Source: Maritimibacter sp.
Lineage (GTDB): Bacteria; Pseudomonadota; Alphaproteobacteria; Rhodobacterales; Rhodobacteraceae
DNA length: 44,947 nucleotides
NCBI GenBank assembly: GCA_003520545.1
Contig: DOUP01000090.1
Coordinates: forward strand, 1-44,947
Direction: 5' to 3'
Positions 34,676-41,817 of the stretch are shown one piece after another (position 1 is the first letter of the stretch; each line of letters opens with the position of its first letter). Position numbers and translations under genes: made by a program. Under the pieces are notes generated by a model. That model searched no databases, had not been told where the DNA came from, and saw only the letters and a program-made list of their open reading frames with translations.

Positions 34676-34729
34676 GTCTTCCTCCCTAAAGTCGGCGCCG
34701 GGTCATCCCGGCCCCAATTCCACGCGCCC

Positions 34730-35488
34730 TTACGAGAACGCGTAAGTAATGCCTCCATCTACAAACAGCATGTCGCCCGAGATGAAGGATGCGTCATCCG
34801 ACGCAAGAAACACGGCGGCATTCGCCGTATCCTGTGGTTGACCGAGGCGTCCGATCGGCACGCGCTGACGCCGCCGTTCCCAAGCCTCTTCCGTGACGAC
34901 GAGGTTGGCCCCGTCGGTCTGCGTGGGGCCCGGCGCAATCGCATTAACGCGAATGTTGTCAGGACCGAATTCCGCGGCGCCCGAGCGGGTGGCGGCTGCC
35001 ACCCCCGCCTTGACCGCCGTGTACATTATGCCGTCCTTCATCGCGATGACGGCGGCGGGCGATGCCACGTTGACGATCGCCCCCTGACCTGCAGCGCGCA
35101 TATCGGGAAGGACCGCCTGGTATCCCCAGATGACCCCCTTGAGGCCAACGTCGATCATCAGACCGATGGTCTTTTCCGTCTGTTCTTCCAGCGGTCCGTA
35201 GCGATTGAACATCGCGTTGTTCACCAAAGCCGTGATCGGCCCAAGTGTCTCGCGCAGAGTCTTGGCCGCCGCGAACACCTCGTCCCTCTTGCCCGCGTTC
35301 GCGGTGAGCGCGATGGCCTCGCCACCAGCGGAGCGAATGGCCGCAACCGTTTCTTCAGCGAATTCGGACTTCAGATCGAGCACCCCGACCTTGGCCCCCT
35401 CACGGGCGTAGCTTTCCGAGATTGCCCGCCCGATCCCCTGACCGCCACCGGTTACCAATGCAACCCGACCTTCGAGCTTGCCTGCCAT
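34730..35488 (-). CDS. SDR-family NAD(P)-dependent dehydrogenase
   Basis: A 252-residue classical short-chain dehydrogenase. Nucleotide binding is at TGGGQGIGRAI (about 13-23), followed by NNAMF in place of the usual NNAG, Ser in VNVASPAAV, and the catalytic Tyr/Lys in MYTAVKAG. The end DGGITYAFS is typical. It is the first gene of the minus-strand block and faces the IclR gene across a 140-base divergent region. Oxidation of a secondary alcohol to the ketone substrate of the monooxygenase is a reasonable guess. The ATG at 35488 is preferred over an upstream in-frame ATG at 35533. Confidence 0.87.
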   Translation of the reverse strand: MAGKLEGRVALVTGGGQGIGRAISESYAREGAKVGVLDLKSEFAEETVAAIRSAGGEAIALTANAGKRDEVFAAAKTLRETLGPITALVNNAMFNRYGPLEEQTEKTIGLMIDVGLKGVIWGYQAVLPDMRAAGQGAIVNVASPAAVIAMKDGIMYTAVKAGVAAATRSGAAEFGPDNIRVNAIAPGPTQTDGANLVVTEEAWERRRQRVPIGRLGQPQDTANAAVFLASDDASFISGDMLFVDGGITYAFS

Positions 35489-35600
35489 GTCTCTCTCCCA
35501 AACCGTTCGTTCGGCATCGCCACCATGCGACACCCGACGCGAGCAAAGCTTGTCACGCGCCCGAAATCCTGCCTAGAAATAACCCATATGTGTGGCCGAG

Positions 35601-35616
35601 TTTCACACTTGTGAAT
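35601..35616. promoter_or_regulatory. Putative IclR-regulator operator, divergent promoter region
   Basis: TTTCACACTTGTGAAT contains the palindrome TTCACACTTGTGAA (35602-35615), identical to that at 29291-29304. It ends 13 bases before the IclR start codon, overlapping the GGGAGG ribosome site region, so binding would probably block the regulator's own message and could also act on the divergent SDR promoter. IclR-family regulators commonly bind such sites in divergent regions next to their genes. Confidence 0.65.
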
Positions 35617-35628
35617 TTGGGAGGACCT

Positions 35629-36408
35629 ATGTCAGAGACGCAGGTGAAGTCCGCAATGCGGGCATTCGAGGTGCTCGAACACTTCAAGTTGAGCCAGCAA
35701 GAACGCTCGATGTCCGAGTTGGCAGCGGACCTGGGCTATCCGCAATCCTCAACCACCGTCCTTTTGAAAACGCTCGTGAAAATGGGCTACCTGAATTACG
35801 ATCGCGGGCGGCGGGTCTATTTCCCGACCTCCAAGGTTGCCTCGCTCGGCGATTGGATTCCCCGCGCCCTGTTCGGGTCGGGCCGGATCCTCGACGCGAT
35901 CAACGATGTTCACGCGATAACGCACGAAGGCACCTTCATAGGCACGAAGAACGACGTCTATCTTCAATACCTGAAGACCAAGGATTCGCTCCACGCGCTT
36001 CGTTTTCACATTGACGAGGGCACGGTCCGCCCGATCACGCGGTCTGCGGCTGGCTGGGCACTGCTTTCGACCCTGCCGGATTCGAAGATCGAAAACATGG
36101 TGCGCCGCGCAAACATCGCGACCTCTGATCCGTCCGAGCGGATGAAGCTCGACGACATTCTCGTCGAGATCGAGAAAATCCGGAAACAAGGCTACGCCTC
36201 CGCCGAAGATGTCCCGTTCGAAGGTGGCGCAACGCTCGCGGTGCTTTTGCCCGTGAAGGTCCAGGGGCAACCGGGCACGCTCGCCATCGGCGGTGCCACC
36301 TACCGTTTCCGCAAGAACTTCGACAAATACCTCGGGGCGCTGCGCACGGCCGTGCAGTCCTTGACCCCCGACGACGAATTCGAAACACCGGTGCAAATCG
36401 AGATCTGA
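35629..36408 (+). CDS. IclR-family transcriptional regulator
   Basis: A 259-residue regulator with an N-terminal winged helix (about 5-68: VKSAMRAFEVLEHFKLSQQERSMSELAADLGYPQSSTTVLLKTL in sense, split by helices) and a C-terminal GAF-like effector domain containing RFHIDEGTVRPITRSAAGWALLS and the terminal PVQIEI. The ATG at 35629 follows GGGAGGACCT; upstream in-frame sequence to 35422 overlaps the divergent SDR gene and is rejected. It is the only regulator adjoining the 17-35 kb block and carries a palindrome in its leader that recurs inside the block, so it is the likely pathway regulator. Repressor or activator mode cannot be told. Confidence 0.88.
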   Translation: MSETQVKSAMRAFEVLEHFKLSQQERSMSELAADLGYPQSSTTVLLKTLVKMGYLNYDRGRRVYFPTSKVASLGDWIPRALFGSGRILDAINDVHAITHEGTFIGTKNDVYLQYLKTKDSLHALRFHIDEGTVRPITRSAAGWALLSTLPDSKIENMVRRANIATSDPSERMKLDDILVEIEKIRKQGYASAEDVPFEGGATLAVLLPVKVQGQPGTLAIGGATYRFRKNFDKYLGALRTAVQSLTPDDEFETPVQIEI

Positions 36409-36622
36409 GGCCCGGGACCGGTGGACAGGTCCGCTGCGGCAACGCCGCGGAAGTCGCAATTCCAGTTGTTAATATTGCTGGAGGGGCTTTGTTGATGGAC
36501 GCGATCTTGGGCCATGCCGTTGGGTCCAACGCACCGAAATCATACCTGCGCACCGCGCGGCAAAAACGACTTGTCAAAACCGCAGCAAGCCTGCGCCGAG
36601 GAAGTTGAGCCTATTTGACCCG
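36409..36622. other. Non-coding stretch after the IclR gene
   Basis: No credible gene was seen. A TGCGGC/GCCGCG hairpin near 36435-36450 follows the IclR stop and may end its transcript, although no T-run follows. The rest holds nothing I could assign. Confidence 0.4.
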
Positions 36623-36796
36623 AAAAAGCGGGGTGGCTCCACGCCGTAATCAAGCGACATAGAACGCCGAAAAGTCTTTTCTTTTCAGCGGTCGTGGAGC
36701 CACCCTGTCAGTCCAACAGGGAGGATACCGCGCCATTACCCCGGCACGGAGAGGGGTCTCTCGTATCGTTTGCCGTAAGGAAACAATACCATGTAT
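36623..36796 (-). ncRNA. Candidate structured RNA downstream of cenR
   Basis: The minus strand has TTAGTG (36826-36831) and, 17 bases on, TATAAA (36803-36808), which could start an RNA near 36796. It would contain hairpins 36763-36789 (nine pairs, one G-U), 36738-36757 (ACCCC/GGGGT) and 36703-36721 (CCCTGT/ACAGGG), then end with a perfect 13-bp stem (36631-36643 with 36693-36705) holding an inner GAAAAG/CTTTTC hairpin, followed by CGCTTTTTC. The CCCTGT hairpin and the final stem share three bases, so they exclude each other. It could also be the 3' untranslated region of cenR. The -35 match is weak and no known family was recognised. Confidence 0.4.
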
Positions 36797-36855
36797 CCAT
36801 CTTTTATACGCGTCGTAAGCGGAGTCACTAAGACAGGTTTCACTGCCTGTGGCGA

Positions 36856-37542
36856 CTAAGCCACAAGCCGATAGCCGCCAGATTCCGTCACCAACAGGCG
36901 CGCGTTGCCCGGATCAGGCTCGATTTTCTGCCGCAAACGATAGATATGGGTCTCAAGCGTATGGGTCGTAACCCCCGCATTGTATCCCCACACTTCGTGC
37001 AGCAACACATCGCGCGCCACCACGCCTTCGGACGAGCGATAGAGGAACTTCAAGATGTTCGTCTCCTTCTCAGTCAGGCGGATTTTACGATCCTCATCGG
37101 TGATGAGCATCTTCATCGCGGGCTTGAAGGTATACGGACCGAGCTGGAACACGGCGTCTTCGGATTGCTCATGCTGACGAAGCTGCGCCCGGATCCTCGC
37201 CAGGAGAACCGGAAACTTGAACGGCTTCGTCACGTAATCGTTCGCGCCGGCATCGAGCCCCAGGATAGTATCCGCGTCGCTGTCATGGCCCGTCAGCATC
37301 AGGATCGGGCATTTCACCCCCTGCTTGCGTAGGAGCTTGCACAGCTCACGTCCATCCGTATCGGGCAGACCGACATCCAGAATGACAAGATCGTAAATCT
37401 GTTCCTTGGCCTTCTGCATCGCATCCGCGCCGTTCCCGGCCTCGAATACCTCGAAGTCCTCCGTCATGATCAACTGCTCGGCCAGCGCCTCGCGCAGGTC
37501 TTCGTCGTCATCGACGAGAAGGATATTTTTCTGAGTGGCCAT
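36856..37542 (-). CDS. cenR: OmpR-type response regulator, CenR-like
   Basis: A 228-residue DNA-binding response regulator. The receiver domain has the acidic pocket VDDDEDL, phospho-acceptor Asp56 in LVILDVGLPDTDG, and the conserved Lys in YVTKPFKFPVLLAR. The C-terminal winged helix carries RLTEKETNILKFLYRSSEGVV and THTLETHIYRLRQKIEPDP. The sequence strongly resembles CenR, an essential alphaproteobacterial envelope regulator normally paired with the kinase CenK; no kinase gene is adjacent here. The start ATG at 37542 is preceded by AAGGAGG. The stop lies within a TGTGGC/GCCACA hairpin at 36849-36864. Confidence 0.82.
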   Translation of the reverse strand: MATQKNILLVDDDEDLREALAEQLIMTEDFEVFEAGNGADAMQKAKEQIYDLVILDVGLPDTDGRELCKLLRKQGVKCPILMLTGHDSDADTILGLDAGANDYVTKPFKFPVLLARIRAQLRQHEQSEDAVFQLGPYTFKPAMKMLITDEDRKIRLTEKETNILKFLYRSSEGVVARDVLLHEVWGYNAGVTTHTLETHIYRLRQKIEPDPGNARLLVTESGGYRLVA

Positions 37543-37694
37543 GTGGTCCTCCTTACCGTTTCGTCAGACTTTGGTATTGATCACGTGTCCGACAATCTTT
37601 GTGGCAATACGTTCACGGGGACGTGTCGGGATCATTGGAAATGTTTCACTTTCCTGTGGGACAGGCCTATCTAGATGGGACGAAAGGGAAAAAA

Positions 37695-38780
37695 ATGTCG
37701 CTGCAACCCTCCCAGGTCGAGCTTATGAACCGTGCCCGCGCAGACCTGCGCATGGGCTTGCCGGTCGTGCTTGAACGGGATGGACAGGCCGCGCTGATCG
37801 CGGCGACCGAGACCTTGTCCGAAGCGCGCCTGACGGATTTGCGGGATCTGGGCCGTCTTGTGCTGGCGATCACCCCGCGTCGTGCCGCGACGTTGAAAGC
37901 CCGCGCCTATTCCGATCAGGTGGCGCGCGTCGTCGTCCCCGAGGATGCCGACGCCGCCTGGATCGCCGGGGTGGCCGACCCGAAAGACGACCTGATGAAG
38001 CCCATGAAAGGGCCCTTGATGACCGACCGGGGCGGCGACGAACGCCTAGCCATGACGGCCATCACGCTTGCCAAGTCGGCCATGCTCCTGCCCGCCGCCG
38101 TCATGGTGACGCTGTCGGACGGGTTGGGGGTGGCGGCGCGGTTCGGCCTGACCCGTGTCGACCTCACCGATACTCCGGTCGAAGCGCCGCTGTCCACGCT
38201 GACCGAGGTCGTGTCCGCCCGCGTGCCGCTCGAAGTCTCGACCGCGGGCCGTCTTCACATTTTCCGCCCAGAGGACGGCGGCGAAGAGCACTACGCGGTG
38301 GAGATCGGGCGCCCGGACCGCGCGGACCCCGTTCTGGCACGTCTCCACTCCGCCTGTTTCACGGGCGACCTGCTCGGCTCGCTCAAATGCGACTGCGGCC
38401 CGCAACTCCGTGCCGCCCTTGCCGCCATGGGGGAAGAGGGCGCGGGCGTGCTGCTCTACCTGAACCAGGAGGGACGTGGCATCGGGCTTGCCAACAAGAT
38501 GCGCGCCTATTCGCTTCAAGATCAGGGGTTCGATACGGTCGAAGCCAATCACCGGCTCGGATTCGAGGACGACGAACGCGATTTTCGAATCGGGTCCGAG
38601 ATTCTCAAACGGATGGGCTTTTCCGCCGTGCGCCTGATGACGAACAACCCCGCCAAGGTCGCGATGATGGAGGCACAGGGTGTCGCCGTGGCCGAGCGCG
38701 TGCCGCTCAAGGTCGGGCGCAGTGCCCACAATACCGCCTATCTCGACACGAAGGCCAAGAAGTCCGGGCACCTGCTGTGA
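37695..38780 (+). CDS. ribA: GTP cyclohydrolase II
   Basis: A 361-residue enzyme for the first step of riboflavin synthesis, opening GTP to a diaminopyrimidine phosphate. The C-terminal catalytic domain has zinc ligands Cys221, Cys232 and Cys234 (CFTGDLLGSLKCDC), then LNQEGRGIGLANKMRAY with the catalytic Arg/Tyr region, and LMTNNPAKV near the end. The first about 190 residues are not an obvious DHBP synthase and match the long form seen in alphaproteobacteria. The ATG at 37695 follows AAGGGAAAAA. The stop overlaps the GTG start of the next gene. It diverges from cenR. Confidence 0.9.
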   Translation: MSLQPSQVELMNRARADLRMGLPVVLERDGQAALIAATETLSEARLTDLRDLGRLVLAITPRRAATLKARAYSDQVARVVVPEDADAAWIAGVADPKDDLMKPMKGPLMTDRGGDERLAMTAITLAKSAMLLPAAVMVTLSDGLGVAARFGLTRVDLTDTPVEAPLSTLTEVVSARVPLEVSTAGRLHIFRPEDGGEEHYAVEIGRPDRADPVLARLHSACFTGDLLGSLKCDCGPQLRAALAAMGEEGAGVLLYLNQEGRGIGLANKMRAYSLQDQGFDTVEANHRLGFEDDERDFRIGSEILKRMGFSAVRLMTNNPAKVAMMEAQGVAVAERVPLKVGRSAHNTAYLDTKAKKSGHLL

Positions 38781-39277
38781 CCCGAGACCTGGTCGTCACC
38801 CGTTGGCAGGCCCGATTCGGCGGACGGCGGTTTCCGGTTTCCATCGGCCGCACCGGGTTCACCCATGACAAACGCGAAGGCGACGGGGCCACGCCGGTCG
38901 GCACATGGCGCCTCATGCGCGGCGGATACCGGCCCGACCGTGTCACGAAGCCCAAAACGCCGTTTCCCATGCGCCCGATCGGGGTGCGAGACCTCTGGTC
39001 CGACGACCCTGACACCCCGGACTATAACCACGCCGTGCGCGCACCCTATAGCGCCTCACACGAGAAACTGCGCCGTGCAGATGGGCTCTACGACATCTTC
39101 ATCGTTACCGATTGGAACTGGCCGGATGCGACGCCCGGCAAAGGCTCTGCCATCTTCGTCCATTGCTGGCGCGGCCCGCGCAAGCCGACGGCGGGATGTC
39201 TCGCGTTCCGCCCCGATCACCTGCGTTGGATACTGGCCCGCTGGACACACCGGAGCCGCGTGATCATCAAGGGTTAG
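38777..39277 (+). CDS. L,D-transpeptidase-family (YkuD) protein
   Basis: A 166-residue protein with a YkuD-type domain but no obvious signal peptide. The active-site signature is SAIFVHCWRGPRKPTAGCLAF, with His129 and the nucleophile Cys141. Upstream, GDGATPVGTWRL at about 36-47 is the family's substrate-groove motif. Such enzymes make 3-3 cross-links in peptidoglycan or attach proteins to it; cytoplasmic-looking members of this subgroup are not well understood. The GTG start overlaps the ribA stop by four bases (GTGA), implying coupled translation. The 3' end overlaps the convergent YggS gene by four bases. Confidence 0.8.
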   Translation: MTRDLVVTRWQARFGGRRFPVSIGRTGFTHDKREGDGATPVGTWRLMRGGYRPDRVTKPKTPFPMRPIGVRDLWSDDPDTPDYNHAVRAPYSASHEKLRRADGLYDIFIVTDWNWPDATPGKGSAIFVHCWRGPRKPTAGCLAFRPDHLRWILARWTHRSRVIIKG

Positions 39278-39927
39278 GAATAGTCTCGCTCGCCGAAAAT
39301 GGCCGAGCCTACGCGCACGTAGGTCGCACCCTGCGCCACGGCCTTCTCGAAGTCGCCGGACATTCCCATCGACAATTCGGCAATATCATTGCGCTTGGCA
39401 ATCTTGGCGAGAAGCGCGAAATGCAGAGACGGCTCCTCGTCAACTGGCGGGATACACATCAATCCCGCGATCTCCAGGCCGAGCTCCCGGCACTCCGCGA
39501 TGAAGCCATCCGCGTCCGCGGGCATGACCCCCGCCTTTTGGTCTTCCTCGCCGGTGTTCACCTGCACGAAAAGCTTCGGGCAATGCCCCATCTCCTCGGC
39601 CAGACGCGCGATGGTGCGGGCGAGCTTGGGGCGATCCACGGTTTCGATCGCATCGAAAAGCTCCATCGCCTGCCGCGCCTTGTTCGTTTGAAGCGGGCCT
39701 ATCAGATGCAGCGTGACGCCCTCGTAGCGTTCGCGCAGGTCCGGCCACTTGCCCGCGGCCTCCTGCACCTTGTTCTCGCCGAAAAGCCGATGACCCTCGT
39801 CCAACACGGCGACGACCCGCTCCAAAGGCTGCACCTTGGACACGGCGATCAGGCGGGTCGACCCCACCTCGCGCCCCACCCGGGCTTCTTCGTCACGGAT
39901 TTTCTGGAGAATGTCGTTCAGGGCCAT
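39274..39927 (-). CDS. YggS/PLPBP-family pyridoxal-phosphate-binding protein
   Basis: A 217-residue single-domain TIM-barrel PLP protein that controls vitamin B6 and amino-acid balance; it has no known enzymatic activity. The PLP lysine is Lys31 in TRLIAVSKVQPLERV. HRLFGENKVQEAAGKWP, HLIGPLQTNKAR and LSMGMSGDFEKAVAQGATYVRVGSAIFGER are all family hallmarks. The given ATG fits the usual length. It converges on the L,D-transpeptidase gene and lies upstream of the porin gene on the opposite side of a terminator. Confidence 0.9.
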   Translation of the reverse strand: MALNDILQKIRDEEARVGREVGSTRLIAVSKVQPLERVVAVLDEGHRLFGENKVQEAAGKWPDLRERYEGVTLHLIGPLQTNKARQAMELFDAIETVDRPKLARTIARLAEEMGHCPKLFVQVNTGEEDQKAGVMPADADGFIAECRELGLEIAGLMCIPPVDEEPSLHFALLAKIAKRNDIAELSMGMSGDFEKAVAQGATYVRVGSAIFGERDYS

Positions 39928-39967
39928 AGATCACCTCTCGTTTGCCCTGACAAAACACGAGAGGCCC

Positions 39968-40000
39968 AAAAAGAAAAGAGCGGGCGCAAGGCCCGCTCTT
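39968..40000 (-). terminator. Rho-independent terminator of the porin gene
   Basis: AAGAGCGGGC (39976-39985) and GCCCGCTCTT (39991-40000) form a perfect 10-bp stem with a 5-base loop. On the minus strand it is followed by TTTTCTTTTT, a clear U-tract, 24 bases after the porin stop. Confidence 0.9.
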
Positions 40001-40023
40001 CCCTATTCAAATCCAAGGTTGGA

Positions 40024-40914
40024 TTAGAATGCCATGGACACGCCACCGTAGACAACGTTGGCAAGCGGCGAGTTCACGCCGTTGGAGTGGGCGAACCCAG
40101 CTTCCACAGCCACGCCACCGCCGAGGTCGTAGGCAGCTTCAGCACCATACTCAGTGTCGGAGTTGAAGAACGCCGAGATGGAGTAGGGGCCGGTTTCGTA
40201 ACCAGCGGATGCAGCCCAGGAGAACGGCGTTGCGTTACCGAAGTTGTAAGCCACTTCAGCTGCGGCGGTGAAGCCGGAGATCGCAGCGGTTGCACCAGCG
40301 GAAACCGTGTGCGGCTGAGCCGGAACGTCCGAACGGTCGTAGTCGTAGCCAACCCAGACGGAGTAATCGCCGAAGTTGTAGGTGCCTTTGGCGCCGAAGT
40401 CGCCGGACGTCGTAGCAGCGGACCAAACCGGTGCGATAACGCCGTAGGCTTCGAGGTCGAAGTTACCCCAAGAGTTGGAGTAGGTTACGGTCATGTCGGG
40501 GTCGCCGGAGACGCCCGTGTAACCGGGAACCACCGGAGCGGCGGAAGAGTTGTCATCCGCGTTGGTGTCCCAAGCGATGTCGACACGGCCCCAGGAGCCG
40601 GACATGTACACATTGGCGCCAAGCACAACACCGGCGGTCGGCGGCCAGTCGTTGGTGCCGAACTGTGCGTCACCCGGGCTTTTCTGCATCACGGAACCAG
40701 CAGCGAGCACGGTCACAGAAGCACCAGCTTCGAGACCCACGTCGGTCGTGGTCATCATGCCAGCGGTGAACAGAGCGGAGATTTCCGGCTGAAGCGTGCT
40801 GGTGGTCAGGTTGTAGGCGAGGCCGGTGTAGGCTGCGCCGGAAAAGGTGACGTCTGCAGCGGCGAAACCGGTGGAACCCACCAGAACCGTCGAAGCAAGG
40901 AGAATCTTTTTCAT
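40024..40914 (-). CDS. Rhodobacter-type outer-membrane porin
   Basis: A 296-residue outer-membrane beta-barrel pore. It starts with a Sec signal (MKKILLASTVLVGSTGFAAA, cleavage before DVTFSG) and ends in GGVSMAF, with the terminal Phe needed for BAM recognition. The body alternates short aromatic/Gly strands (YTGLAYNL, NFDLEAYGV, YSVWVGYDY) with loops, as in 16-strand porins. Codon use looks biased toward a restricted set, consistent with high expression. AGGGAAACG precedes the ATG. A strong terminator follows, and an 8-bp inverted repeat lies 32 bases upstream. Confidence 0.85.
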   Translation of the reverse strand: MKKILLASTVLVGSTGFAAADVTFSGAAYTGLAYNLTTSTLQPEISALFTAGMMTTTDVGLEAGASVTVLAAGSVMQKSPGDAQFGTNDWPPTAGVVLGANVYMSGSWGRVDIAWDTNADDNSSAAPVVPGYTGVSGDPDMTVTYSNSWGNFDLEAYGVIAPVWSAATTSGDFGAKGTYNFGDYSVWVGYDYDRSDVPAQPHTVSAGATAAISGFTAAAEVAYNFGNATPFSWAASAGYETGPYSISAFFNSDTEYGAEAAYDLGGGVAVEAGFAHSNGVNSPLANVVYGGVSMAF

Positions 40915-40945
40915 TTCGTTTCCCTCGTTTATCTAAAAGGTGCAC

Positions 40946-40971
40946 CTCAATTCAGGGGAATCCGAATTGAG
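40946..40971. promoter_or_regulatory. Inverted repeat upstream of the porin gene
   Basis: CTCAATTC (40946-40953) and GAATTGAG (40964-40971) are perfect 8-base arms with a 10-base spacer, ending 32 bases before the porin start codon. It could be a regulator site or a 5' stabilising hairpin of a strongly expressed message. Confidence 0.45.
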
Positions 40972-41129
40972 TATGCTGTTTCCTCGCTCTTTCCCGGTTT
41001 CGATGCAAGCGCGTCAGACATCGCCGAAAGAAAGTGGTATCGGATGGTGCAGAGTTGCCACAGTCTTCCGAACCGCCCGGTACATTCCACGGGGTTAACG
41101 GGCTGAGGGACATATATATAGAAAAGAAA

Positions 41130-41157
41130 CCCCGCCCGCACGCTATCCATGGCGGGG
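41130..41157 (-). terminator. Terminator-like hairpin between porin and DUF3576 genes
   Basis: CCCCGCC (41130-41136) and GGCGGGG (41151-41157) form a 7-bp stem with a 14-base loop; on the minus strand it is followed by TTTCTTTTC. There is no minus-strand gene directly above it, so it may stop antisense transcription from the leuS region or end an unseen short RNA. Confidence 0.4.
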
Positions 41158-41206
41158 GAAAACGCTTGCCCGCGCTTTTGGGCTTGGGTAGGTAGGAGAA
41201 AATCGA

Positions 41207-41740
41207 ATGGAACGGGGCATTCTTATGCGAAACGGGCGGATTTTCGTGAAAACGGCCATGGTGGTCGCTCTTGTGAGCTTGGCTGCCTGCTCGGGCGGCA
41301 CCGGAAACTTCTTCGGCGGCAAGCCGAAAGCACCCTCCAATGTTCAAGAAATGCAGATGGACCGACCGGACCGCGCCATTCAGCGGAACGACCGCGAAAC
41401 CATCTGGGACCTGTTCTCCGACAAGGCCGACCCCAACACCACCGTCGAAGTGAACAAGTATCTCTGGAACGCCTCGCTCGACGTGCTCTCGTTCATGCCC
41501 GTCCAGACCGCCGATCCGTTCACCGGCATCTTGGTCTTCGGCTACGGCGTGCCGCCGGGCGGCGGCTCGTCCTACCGTGCAACGGTTCACGTGAGCGACC
41601 CGGCGCTGGACGCGCGCGGACTTCATGTTGCGCTTCAGGGTCGCGGTGGCCGTCCGGTTTCGACCGAGACCCAGCACAAGATCGAGGATGCCATCCTCGC
41701 CCGCGCCCGGCAGCTTCGCATTCAGGACTACAACCTGTAA
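41207..41740 (+). CDS. DUF3576 lipoprotein
   Basis: A 177-residue predicted lipoprotein of the DUF3576 family. The signal ends VALVSLAACSGG, a textbook lipobox with the acylated Cys at about residue 28. The mature part includes NDRETIWDLFSDKADPNTTVEVNKYLW and LDVLSFMPVQTADPFTGILVFGYG, the conserved core of the family, whose function is unknown. It is found next to leuS in many alphaproteobacteria. The ATG at 41207 follows TAGGAG; a second ATG at 41225 is possible. A terminator at 41777 separates it from leuS. Confidence 0.8.
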   Translation: MERGILMRNGRIFVKTAMVVALVSLAACSGGTGNFFGGKPKAPSNVQEMQMDRPDRAIQRNDRETIWDLFSDKADPNTTVEVNKYLWNASLDVLSFMPVQTADPFTGILVFGYGVPPGGGSSYRATVHVSDPALDARGLHVALQGRGGRPVSTETQHKIEDAILARARQLRIQDYNL

Positions 41741-41776
41741 TCGGCTAGACCCGAGCCAAACATCGTTTTATTGCAT

Positions 41777-41800
41777 GCGCCGGGCCCTGCCCGGCGTTTT
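41777..41800 (+). terminator. Rho-independent terminator between DUF3576 and leuS
   Basis: CGCCGGG (41778-41784) pairs with CCCGGCG (41790-41796) around a 5-base loop, followed by TTTTC. It ends only 17 bases before the leuS start, so partial readthrough or an attenuation role is possible. Confidence 0.75.
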
Positions 41801-41817
41801 CATGTGAAGGAAGAACC

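Noticed and set aside
36623..36796. 6S RNA or tmRNA at the structured locus
   Set aside because: The length is 6S-like, but the 5' and 3' ends do not pair into a closing stem with a central bubble, and no tRNA-like part or tag frame is visible.
39112..41106. A 664-codon plus-strand frame across the YggS and porin genes
   Set aside because: It is antisense to two well-supported genes and shows repetitive Gly/Val/His composition generated by porin codon bias.
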